DNA of 6,471 bases, taken from Pseudomonadota bacterium. GTDB lineage: Bacteria; Pseudomonadota; Alphaproteobacteria; Rickettsiales; Rickettsiaceae. Positions within the stretch are counted from its first letter, which is position 1, and the number at the start of each line of letters is the position of its first letter. Made by a program: the position numbers and the translations under genes. The notes below the pieces were generated by a model. That model had not been told where the DNA came from. It saw nothing but the letters and a program-made list of their open reading frames with translations, and ran no database searches. This document shows positions 1 to 5,215 of this stretch, in pieces. The DNA lies in NCBI GenBank assembly GCA_021804505.1, contig JAJZHL010000060.1:1-6471 (forward strand), given 5' to 3'.

Positions 1-227
1 TCAAATTGTCCTTGAGATCTGCCTACGCCCCTAAAATTAATCCGTAATACCGTGAAGCCCTTATCCACCAGTGCTTTATAAATATTGTACACTACCTTAT
101 TATTCATAGTGCCGCCATAAAGTGGGTGAGGGTGTAACACTAAAGCAAGCGGTGCCTTAGGGTTTTCTGACCTAGTATAACGACCTTCGATACGACCAGC
201 TGGTCCATTAAAAAAAACTTCTGCCAT
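1..227 (-). CDS. Alpha/beta hydrolase, N-terminal 75 residues (3' end outside window)
   Basis: Reading the minus strand from the ATG at 227 gives 75 uninterrupted codons to the window edge, so only the N-terminal part is visible. The protein starts MAEVFFNGPAGRIEGRY and contains LVLHPHPLYGGTMNNKVV (about residues 29-46) followed by GFTVLRINFRGVGRSQG (about 57-73). The HPHPxxGGTMxN block and the later strand ending in NFRGVGxS are, from family knowledge, typical of the COG2945-like alpha/beta hydrolases related to dienelactone hydrolase. The HPHP/GG region would form the oxyanion-hole side. The catalytic nucleophile elbow and the Asp and His would lie downstream, outside the window, so activity cannot be judged. 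The substrate is unknown and the enzyme is probably cytosolic, since no signal peptide is seen. No Shine-Dalgarno sequence precedes the ATG, and a likely promoter lies only about 15 nt upstream. Confidence 0.85.
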   Translation of the reverse strand, partial: MAEVFFNGPAGRIEGRYTRSENPKAPLALVLHPHPLYGGTMNNKVVYNIYKALVDKGFTVLRINFRGVGRSQGQF

Positions 228-241
228 AATGTAATTAATAA

Positions 242-270
242 ATTATCTGGGTTTGTTTGGGTTTGCTCAA
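242..270 (-). promoter_or_regulatory. Sigma70-type promoter for the alpha/beta hydrolase gene
   Basis: On the minus strand TTGAGC (265-270) is separated by exactly 17 nt from GATAAT (242-247). This resembles the consensus closely. Transcription would start near 235, leaving a leader of only about 8 nt before the ATG at 227, so the mRNA would be almost leaderless. The spacer holds two copies of CAAACCC (plus-strand GGGTTTG at 249-255 and 259-265). This is inferred from sequence only. Confidence 0.45.
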
Positions 271-293
271 CCGCTAGGCGAACTATATCATGT

Positions 294-323
294 GGCTACA
301 GAAATTTCAAGATTAACTATTTT
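294..323. repeat. 30-bp direct repeat, copy 1
   Basis: The sequence starting GGCTACAGAAATTTCAAG matches 1109-1138 at 28 of 30 positions; the last 22 bases (302-323) are identical. A second shared block, AAGAGGGAA, follows at 348-356 (1153-1161 in the other copy), and a TGGTAA block at 382-387 (1172-1177). The spacings between blocks differ. Copy 1 lies in the 273-nt gap between the hydrolase gene and the plus-strand gene at 501. I see no convincing promoter for that gene in the gap; TTGGTT at 423-428 with TTAATA at 446-451 is only a weak candidate. Confidence 0.7.
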
Positions 324-500
324 GGTGACATATACATCCATAATTCTAAGAGGGAAGTATTTCTCTAATTTTAGCTAATAATGGTAAAGTGCTAATGTAT
401 AAATTTTTATCTTTATTTTAATTTGGTTTTCTCTATAACGATATTTTAATAAATTAAAAACTTATTTGTACCTAGTAAATTTACAACAAGAGAGAAGTTT

Positions 501-1088
501 ATGATCAAAAATATTGAAATAAAAGCTGCCCTTCCTGCTATTGCTTTGATCATAGAATACCAAGAATTACAAAGTTCCTTCACCAAGATAGCAAAAAAAT
601 ATGAGAAAAAATATGATAATTTATTTTGGAAATATATAATCGACCATGCTCCGGCTGCTTTAGCCGGACTTATTACTGTTGCAACAGTAGTGTTGATAGC
701 AAAATTCTTAAATTTGCAATCTGATGTTAAGGATAATATTGAAAAAGGTTGGGAAGAGATTATAAAAAATCATAAAAAAACTATAGCAAAACAGGCAGAG
801 ATTATAAAAACTTATAAAGCTATTATTCCGATTTATCCTTTACAAGGCTTATCAGAAGTGCCAGAGATTCAGTCAAATCAACAGCTGCTTACGATAGCTA
901 AAAGCTCAGTAGTACCTTATTTGTTAAAACAGTTTAAGGATCCTAATAGCAGTATTTATAAAGCCTTCTTTTCTTCCTCTGGAAGCTCCAGTACTTCAAA
1001 TCAAAAAATTATTATGGATGAGGGGATTTCAGTTAATCATATCGGTGAGGGATTCCATAGTTTTAATATAGAGTTTGATCCATGGTGA
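501..1088 (+). CDS. Unrecognised protein with one transmembrane segment and a helical middle
   Basis: This is a 195-residue protein that I do not recognise. The start ATG at 501 has a purine-rich Shine-Dalgarno-like stretch (AAGAGAGAAG at 488-497) close upstream. Visible parts: an N-terminal region with an apolar stretch (about residues 9-18); a Lys/Tyr-rich segment (about 29-45); one clear hydrophobic segment, about 49-70 (HAPAALAGLITVATVVLIAK), likely to cross the membrane; a charged helical region, about 72-107, that could form a coiled coil; a Ser-rich linker (158-166); and an acidic C-terminus ending FDPW. There is no obvious cleavable signal peptide and no Cys. The AT-rich, Lys/Ile-rich composition fits the neighbourhood. 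The gene lies between two copies of a 30-bp direct repeat, upstream of an LRR protein gene in the same orientation. A secreted or membrane accessory protein is possible, but nothing shows its function. Confidence 0.7.
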   Translation: MIKNIEIKAALPAIALIIEYQELQSSFTKIAKKYEKKYDNLFWKYIIDHAPAALAGLITVATVVLIAKFLNLQSDVKDNIEKGWEEIIKNHKKTIAKQAEIIKTYKAIIPIYPLQGLSEVPEIQSNQQLLTIAKSSVVPYLLKQFKDPNSSIYKAFFSSSGSSSTSNQKIIMDEGISVNHIGEGFHSFNIEFDPW

Positions 1089-1108
1089 GAAGCAGTAGTT
1101 ATAATATC

Positions 1109-1138
1109 GGCTAGATAAATTTCAAGATTAACTATTTT
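1109..1138. repeat. 30-bp direct repeat, copy 2
   Basis: This is the second copy of the repeat at 294-323, with only two mismatches, both in the first eight bases. It starts 21 nt after the stop of the 501-1088 gene and ends 46 nt before the -35 box of the LRR gene. The two copies are 815 bp apart and bracket the 501-1088 gene, as expected for a duplicated upstream region or for the ends of an inserted cassette. Confidence 0.7.
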
Positions 1139-1183
1139 TACGATGTGATATGAAGAGGGAATAGAAGAGTTTGGTAAGATTAA

Positions 1184-1212
1184 TTGACTTAATTTAGGGA
1201 TTAGAATATAAA
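1184..1212 (+). promoter_or_regulatory. Sigma70-type promoter for the LRR gene
   Basis: TTGACT (1184-1189) and TATAAA (1207-1212) are separated by 17 nt, each one base from consensus. Transcription would start near 1219, giving a leader of about 25 nt before the ATG at 1244. The LRR gene can therefore be transcribed independently of the gene at 501. Confidence 0.65.
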
Positions 1213-1243
1213 CTACTCTCACAATAAATTAAATAGGTTGTGT

Positions 1244-1831
1244 ATGTCTAGAGATCTTCCTAAATATAATAAAACCACCTCAATATCAGAATTTTTAAAA
1301 TCGCCTGATAGTTTTATGGAGCTTGATCTTAGGTATCAAAAACTTGGTGCACAGCAGATCGATGCGCTAGCTAACGTTCTTAAGGATAATACAACAATTA
1401 GATGGCTAAGTTTTTTGGGTTGTGAAATAGGTGATGAAGGTGTTAAAGAAGTAGCTGAAGTTTTGAAAACCAATAGAACAGTAGAAATGCTTGATTTAGC
1501 ACTTAACCGGATAAGTAATAAGGGTGCTCTTCTTTTGTCTGACGCTATTAAAGTTAATACAAAACTTAGAGTGCTGCATCTTCCAAGCAACGAAATAGTT
1601 GAAGAAGGAGTAGAAGCTTTAAATGAAGCGGTGGAGGTGAACCAAACAATCAAGATACTTAACCTCACCAACAACGCAATAAGAAGTAATGAAGAGACTA
1701 AGTCCATATTTGCAGAATTAGCCTTTGTAGATAAACTGGAAAATACTGCTACGATTCTTCTATTAAATGATAGTTTGAAGAAAGTATCATTTCTAGGCGG
1801 TAAAGCTCCGGAAGGTGATGATTTTGACTAA
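1244..1831 (+). CDS. Leucine-rich-repeat protein (ribonuclease-inhibitor type), 195 aa
   Basis: I start the gene at ATG 1244 because AGG at 1235-1237 sits 6 nt upstream. The in-frame TTG at 1238 would have no ribosome-binding site. Residues 24-135 form four successive units of exactly 28 residues (24-51, 52-79, 80-107, 108-135), and a fifth, degenerate unit begins at 136. Each has the pattern xxxLxLxxNxIxxxGxxxLxxxLxxNxx, seen for example in MLDLALNRISNKG and VLHLPSNEIVEEG. This 28-residue period is that of RNase-inhibitor-like LRRs, common in eukaryotic NLR-type proteins and in effectors of intracellular bacteria. The family forms curved protein-binding scaffolds and has no catalytic residues. 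The tail after about 165 is non-repetitive and ends in acidic EGDDFD. There is no signal peptide or membrane segment, so a cytosolic role or secretion by a signal-less route is inferred. The partner is unknown. Confidence 0.88.
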   Translation: MSRDLPKYNKTTSISEFLKSPDSFMELDLRYQKLGAQQIDALANVLKDNTTIRWLSFLGCEIGDEGVKEVAEVLKTNRTVEMLDLALNRISNKGALLLSDAIKVNTKLRVLHLPSNEIVEEGVEALNEAVEVNQTIKILNLTNNAIRSNEETKSIFAELAFVDKLENTATILLLNDSLKKVSFLGGKAPEGDDFD

Positions 1832-1878
1832 TTTTAAGACTATCCCTAATCCTTTTCCTACTAATTACTAACGACGGC

Positions 1879-1903
1879 AGGGGGTGATATCACGTCTCCC
1901 CCT
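1879..1903 (+). terminator. Possible hairpin terminator after the LRR gene
   Basis: AGGGGG (1879-1884) can pair with CCCCCT (1898-1903) over a 13-nt loop that itself contains the palindrome TGATATCA (1885-1892). It lies 47 nt after the LRR stop codon and is followed by TGTTTATC, a weak T-rich tract. The GC-rich stem stands out in AT-rich DNA, but the poor T run makes this tentative. It could instead be part of a decayed repeat, and a short minus-strand open frame (1861-1953) also crosses it. Confidence 0.35.
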
Positions 1904-1984
1904 TGTTTATCAAACTCTTGGAATTTGTCTCTACCCTTGTGCAGTTGGTACATGAAAGTCCCCCATTAGCTTTAACTGAGCCTC

Positions 1985-2461
1985 TTATTCGTAAAAAAAT
2001 GGTTCTAAAAAGCTTAGTACGGCTATTGGATTTGCCGGCTTAGAAAAATAAAAATTTGCTCCTGCAGCGTTAGCAATTTGGTGTAATTCACGAGGATCCT
2101 CGGCACTAATCAGCACTATCGGCTTATTTTGGTATCCTGGTATCGAGCGACATATCTGTATAAATTGATCCCCATTCATTCCAGGTCGCATATTAAGGTC
2201 AGTCAGGATAGTATCAAAGACATTAGGTCTATTCTTAATCATATCTAGTGCTTCTTCTCCGCTGCTAGCTAGATATACTTCGTAAATATCAGGGTTAAAG
2301 AAAGATAAATGAGTATTACGAAACATCTCTTGATCATCTACAATAAGTATTTTCTTTTTTACCAATTGTTCCTTGCTTGTCCCTTGAGATAACATGTGTC
2401 TATTTAGTTCCTCGGCCCGCCTAGCTGCTCTCTCTTGAAGTAATTGCTGTCTGTTACTCAT
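1985..2461 (-). CDS. Single-domain (CheY-like) response regulator with a charged N-terminal helix
   Basis: This is a 158-residue protein. Residues 1-36 form a charged, probably helical extension rich in Arg, Glu and Gln, starting MSNRQQLLQERAARRAEEL. Residues 37-158 form a receiver domain: KILIVDD gives the acidic pair D42/D43; D88 in LTDLNM is the phosphoacceptor; S119 in LISAED takes the Thr/Ser switch position; and K141 in FSKPAN is the conserved Lys-Pro. All residues needed for Mg2+ binding and phosphorylation are present. No output domain follows, so it should act through protein contacts or as a phosphate relay, as known for CheY- and DivK-type proteins. The loop after D88 reads NMRPGMNG, one residue longer than the usual NMPGMNG. 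No histidine kinase gene is adjacent, so its partner is unknown. The N-terminal arm is unlike DivK or CpdR, so I give no symbol. Confidence 0.9.
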   Translation of the reverse strand: MSNRQQLLQERAARRAEELNRHMLSQGTSKEQLVKKKILIVDDQEMFRNTHLSFFNPDIYEVYLASSGEEALDMIKNRPNVFDTILTDLNMRPGMNGDQFIQICRSIPGYQNKPIVLISAEDPRELHQIANAAGANFYFSKPANPIAVLSFLEPFFYE

Positions 2462-2486
2462 TATGTTTAACCATAAATTAGCTTGA

Positions 2487-2515
2487 AAAATAAGGAAGTA
2501 AGCCTAGAGTAGCAA
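2487..2515 (-). promoter_or_regulatory. Candidate promoter of the response regulator gene
   Basis: On the minus strand TTGCTA (2510-2515) and TATTTT (2487-2492) are 17 nt apart. The predicted start of transcription, near 2480, is about 20 nt from the ATG at 2461. The boxes are weaker than those of the LRR, tlc and pgsA genes, and AT-rich DNA yields such matches by chance. Confidence 0.3.
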
Positions 2516-2603
2516 TATTAATATGTAAATATAATTAATTAAAGTATAAATACCGGGTACGTGAGAGGATAAGGTAGATCTAGATATGAAGAATATTAAG
2601 AAG

Positions 2604-2787
2604 AGATGCTGAAATAAATTCAGAATGACACGTCATCTAAGTCATCTCAAACGTCCCTAGTCATCCCGAACTAGATTCGGATCTCTCTGGTTTCCTGCGC
2701 ACAGGAATCCAGAGAGAAGCGGGAATGCTATTTAGCAAGATAGTTGATGGCAAAGAGGAAATCCCGAAAAGGGGTAAATTCTCTCAC
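2604..2787. repeat. Composite palindromic intergenic repeat (Rickettsia-type)
   Basis: This block fills most of the 329-nt gap between the response regulator and tlc. It holds several hairpins: CTGAA/TTCAG (2609-2613 with 2619-2623); CCGAA/TTCGG (2666-2670 with 2676-2680); and a strong one in which 2682-2697 pairs with 2702-2717 at 15 of 16 positions over the loop CGCA. Outer arms CATCCCG (2662-2668) and CGGGAATG (2720-2727) can extend the fold. GTCAT occurs three times in 2632-2665. The text resembles widely dispersed Rickettsiales intergenic repeats, from memory. On the minus strand, 2787-2728 is an open stretch reading VREFTPFRDFLFAINYLAK before a TAG, and the same frame runs on to 2671. 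The hairpins may also stop transcription from tlc. The rest of the gap (2462-2603) is AT-rich leader DNA. Confidence 0.7.
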
Positions 2788-2790
2788 GAA

Positions 2791-4272
2791 CTATAGTTTA
2801 GCTTGATATTCCTTATTTAGCCCACTTACAGCATATAGCCATAATATCACTATGACAAAAAATATTCCAGCAAAGTAAGGTGTTGCTTCCACAAAGGTGA
2901 AAGTAGGTAATAGTATAAAGAAGGTTGACTGAATAATACCACCACCAGATTTACCAAATCTACCGCCAATTACTTCAACTGCAGCCTGACCTTTTGTCCT
3001 TAGGTCCTTATCTAGCGGGATGTATGCCATATTTTTGGTTGCATCAAATAAAGAATATTTGGTCGCTTTACTTAAAACATTTTGAATCGTACCAATCATC
3101 ACGGCAACAGCGAGTGGTCCAGACGCAAATAGCCCAGTTATATGCATTGCAATAGTGTTATCAAAAAAGATAAAGGCAAAAAAGGCAGCTCCAGTAATTA
3201 ACATCATCAAAGGAGTGATCATAGCAGCCGTTTTCCAAGAAACACGGCGTAGAATATTACTACCAACTATCATAAATAATATAGCAGTAATTCCTTGCCA
3301 GGCCTGGAACTGTCCCATATACATGGTATAAGCTTCTTTTGTAGGGTGTAATTGATGAATTTTTGATTTCCAAACCCCTTCCACTAAATTCACGGACACG
3401 CCATAAGCGAGCACTAATAATGCAATAAGCCCTAAATATTTTGAGGTGAAAATCATTCGGAAACTTTCCATTAATGACAACTTCAATTTTCCTTTTTTCT
3501 CTGTTTTTACAAGCGGTTGATATAAAGTTGGATCAGTTAAAACATACAAATTTATCCATTTGTATAGTAGAATTATGATCACACTGCTAAACATCATGAT
3601 TAAAAGCAAAGGTGTAAATTTCAAATGCTCCGCTACTATTTGCGTTTTTTCATGAAGGAAATAACCAAGTATTACAGCAACGATTGGTAAGGCTAAATTA
3701 GCTAGCATGCCGAACATTGAGTAAAAGCGCTTAGCTTCCTCTGTTTTGGTTATCTGGTTAGCAAACTGCCAAAATAGCAAGCTTAGCATCAGAGATCCCC
3801 AAAGTTCTGAGATTGCATAGAAGCTAGCAAAGCTCCATTTACCAACTATCCTAATAAACCACTTAAAGTTTGGGTACTGGCTACTTAGTGATTCTATGGT
3901 CTCAGGGTTAGGATGGACTAGATCTGGAAACGGATATAATAAAAAAGTAAAAACAGCAAAATATGCCAGGAAAAAACCTGTTACAGTATAAAATACATTT
4001 TCTTGCTTCATTACATCGCAAAGTTTCACATATATCACCATTGCAAGTATAGCCAGAGGTAATACCACATATGTTTTCAAGAAACTTATTGATTCTGGTC
4101 CAATAGATGTGACTACAAAACCATCTTTTATTGACCTTAAAGTAGAATAATTAAGTAAAATGCAAAACATCATTGCGGCCATTGGCAAAAATTTCTTGTT
4201 TTCATGCCACTCAATTGGCCATATTACCTTTCTAAGTTCTGTAAAATATCCGCTATTTTCTGCTTTACTCAT
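2791..4272 (-). CDS. tlc: ATP/ADP translocase (Tlc1-type nucleotide transporter)
   Basis: This inner-membrane antiporter exchanges host ATP for bacterial ADP and is the energy-parasitism carrier of Rickettsia and Chlamydia; related plastid carriers are called NTT. With the start at ATG 4272 the protein has 493 residues, near the roughly 498 I recall for R. prowazekii Tlc1. The hydrophobic profile fits about 12 membrane helices. The family signatures I recognise are [10 protein letters not shown] (45-54), GKWSFASFY (144-152), [10 protein letters not shown] (167-176), LVEGVWKSK (296-304), [15 protein letters not shown] (407-421) and [18 protein letters not shown] (427-444). The open frame extends 46 codons further upstream, to 4410. 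I reject that extension because it lacks homology, the known family N-terminus begins here, and a strong promoter lies inside it. AGGA at 4284-4287 is a possible but distant ribosome-binding site. The C-terminus is a few residues shorter than I recall for R. prowazekii, and a repeat begins directly after the stop. Confidence 0.97.
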   Translation of the reverse strand: MSKAENSGYFTELRKVIWPIEWHENKKFLPMAAMMFCILLNYSTLRSIKDGFVVTSIGPESISFLKTYVVLPLAILAMVIYVKLCDVMKQENVFYTVTGFFLAYFAVFTFLLYPFPDLVHPNPETIESLSSQYPNFKWFIRIVGKWSFASFYAISELWGSLMLSLLFWQFANQITKTEEAKRFYSMFGMLANLALPIVAVILGYFLHEKTQIVAEHLKFTPLLLIMMFSSVIIILLYKWINLYVLTDPTLYQPLVKTEKKGKLKLSLMESFRMIFTSKYLGLIALLVLAYGVSVNLVEGVWKSKIHQLHPTKEAYTMYMGQFQAWQGITAILFMIVGSNILRRVSWKTAAMITPLMMLITGAAFFAFIFFDNTIAMHITGLFASGPLAVAVMIGTIQNVLSKATKYSLFDATKNMAYIPLDKDLRTKGQAAVEVIGGRFGKSGGGIIQSTFFILLPTFTFVEATPYFAGIFFVIVILWLYAVSGLNKEYQAKL

Positions 4273-4303
4273 ATCTGTTTTTGTCCTAAATAATTTAAGC
4301 CGA

Positions 4304-4332
4304 CTTATACACATATTAGCATCAAAAGTCAA
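4304..4332 (-). promoter_or_regulatory. Sigma70-type promoter of tlc
   Basis: On the minus strand TTGACT (4327-4332) is followed after 17 nt by TATAAG (4304-4309). Transcription would begin near 4297, about 25 nt before the ATG at 4272. This decides the start codon of tlc, because any start further upstream, such as the one at 4410, would lie before the transcript begins. Confidence 0.7.
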
Positions 4333-4441
4333 GCTAAATTTGCAAATACAGAGATAAGGCAGCCAGTAATTAAAGCCATAAACTTTAAAATTTTCCTTGA
4401 CCAATAGCAAAATCTATGTCAGAACTCTACCTAGATTAATT

Positions 4442-4516
4442 GCCGCTATAGCTCAGGGGTAGAGCACATCATTGGTAATGATGTGGCCGTAGGTTCAATT
4501 CCTACTAGCGGCACCA
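4442..4516 (+). tRNA. tRNA-Thr (anticodon GGT)
   Basis: A complete cloverleaf can be drawn. The acceptor arm is GCCGCTA (4442-4448) with TAGCGGC (4506-4512). The D stem is GCTC/GAGC (4451-4454, 4462-4465). The anticodon stem is CATCA/TGATG (4467-4471, 4479-4483) around the loop TTGGTAA, giving anticodon GGT (4474-4476), which reads ACC/ACU threonine codons. The T stem is GTAGG/CCTAC (4489-4493, 4501-4505) with loop TTCAATT. Discriminator A4513 is followed by an encoded CCA (4514-4516). All stems pair perfectly, so the gene looks functional. Its 3' part (4495-4516) is overlapped on the opposite strand by the end of the holin gene. TTGACC at 4397-4402 resembles a -35 box, but I find no -10 at the right distance. 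Confidence 0.97.
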
Positions 4517-4965
4517 CCTTTACTTTTCCACGATTTATTAAACATACGCTGACCAAAATAAAAGCTGATAATACCTGCAAAAATCGCCTGATCATCTATA
4601 TTCCATAAAACTTCTAGATACTCGACTAGGATTGCGTTTTCTTTAATGCTTTTAAATTGCACGTATTTTACCCCTGCATACATAATGAAAAAACTATATG
4701 CAAGTACTGGCCTTACCGAAGCATTTAATGCATCAACCCACTCGACGCCAGATTGATAGGTAGAATAGATAGTATTATTCTCGGTAATTTCTTTTGTAGT
4801 CCTAAGATCGGCAATAATTGCATCTTGCCCTAGTTTATTACTTTCAATCTTTCGATCTAAAAGATTTAATTCGTGTTTTTTATCATTCCGGTCTTTTAGA
4901 ATTTTTAAAATTTCTGGAATTATTGAGCTGATAAAGCCGGTTATTGAAGCGAGTAATGTAATCAT
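4495..4965 (-). CDS. Phage/GTA-type three-transmembrane holin
   Basis: This 156-residue protein matches what I know of the family 'holin of 3TMs, for gene-transfer release' (GTA_holin_3TM). Visible parts: an N-terminal hydrophobic helix (about 1-23, ITLLASITGFISSIIPEI); a charged helical linker (about 24-65); the family-like motif VEWVDALNASVRPVLAY (74-90), leading into the second membrane segment (about 84-104); and a third segment with FAGIISFYFGQR (129-140). Holins permeabilise the inner membrane so that lytic enzymes can act. ATG 4965 has AGG at 4971-4973, 5 nt upstream. Codons 151-156 (GAASRN) and the TGA stop lie within the antisense of the tRNA-Thr 3' half, so this tail is probably not original phage sequence. 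No endolysin, integrase or capsid gene is in the window, so it looks like a stranded remnant with an intact frame. A different membrane protein of the same shape is possible but less likely. Confidence 0.72.
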   Translation of the reverse strand: MITLLASITGFISSIIPEILKILKDRNDKKHELNLLDRKIESNKLGQDAIIADLRTTKEITENNTIYSTYQSGVEWVDALNASVRPVLAYSFFIMYAGVKYVQFKSIKENAILVEYLEVLWNIDDQAIFAGIISFYFGQRMFNKSWKSKGGAASRN

Positions 4966-5099
4966 AGAAACCTAATTAATGTTAAATTTATACTATAATC
5001 TTACACAAAATTTATCCTCCACTAATACCTTTAGCGAATAATTTTTACTTTTCCTTTGAGATGTTATATGGTTAATTGGTAAATATAGTTTAGACCATC

Positions 5100-5184
5100 G
5101 TCATCACGAGCCACGAAGTGGCTGGGTGATCCATTTTTCTGGATTGCCACGTCCCACGTCGGCTATGCCTCCTCGCTAATAGAC
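5100..5184. repeat. Palindromic intergenic repeat upstream of tag
   Basis: This 85-bp GC-richer element sits in AT-rich spacer. Its degenerate outer arms are GTCATCACGAG (5100-5110) and CCTCGCTAATAGAC (5171-5184). It has a perfect hairpin AGCCAC-GAA-GTGGCT (5109-5123) and a central hairpin ATCCA/TGGAT (5129-5133 with 5140-5144). It resembles, from memory, the dispersed hairpin repeats between Rickettsia genes that contain 'GTGGCAATCCAGAAAAATGGATC'. A 7-bp tandem duplication, CCACGTC at 5147-5153 and 5154-5160, breaks the symmetry of the right arm. The remaining spacer (4966-5099) is AT-rich. TTGAGA (5056-5061) with TAAATA (5080-5085), 18 nt apart, is a weak promoter candidate for tag; if it is used, this element would lie in the tag leader RNA. 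Confidence 0.7.
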
Positions 5185-5215
5185 AGGAACTCGTTAACTA
5201 ATCAAGAAAATAACA

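Noticed and set aside
1037..1222. Minus-strand open frame of 61 codons across the second direct repeat
   Set aside because: It overlaps the end of the 501-1088 gene and the LRR promoter, with no domain or start signal supporting it.
1238..1243. TTG start two codons upstream of the LRR gene ATG
   Set aside because: The AGG at 1235-1237 would touch this TTG, whereas it is correctly spaced for the ATG at 1244.
1336..1707. Minus-strand open frame of 123 codons inside the LRR gene
   Set aside because: It is the antisense shadow of the leucine-rich repeats: a Ser/Leu-rich peptide with no ribosome-binding site and no family resemblance.
2604..2787. CRISPR array or transposase remnant
   Set aside because: There are no regularly spaced repeats and spacers and no transposase motifs; paired arms and similarity to dispersed intergenic hairpins explain the region better.
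4160..4357. Plus-strand open frame of 65 codons opposite the 5' end of tlc
   Set aside because: It is antisense to the well-supported tlc coding region and promoter and has no recognisable protein.
4273..4410. 46-codon N-terminal extension of tlc to an ATG at 4410
   Set aside because: The consensus-like promoter (4304-4332) lies inside it, the sequence [10 protein letters not shown] at 4272 matches the known Tlc N-terminus, and the extension adds Cys-rich, non-homologous residues.
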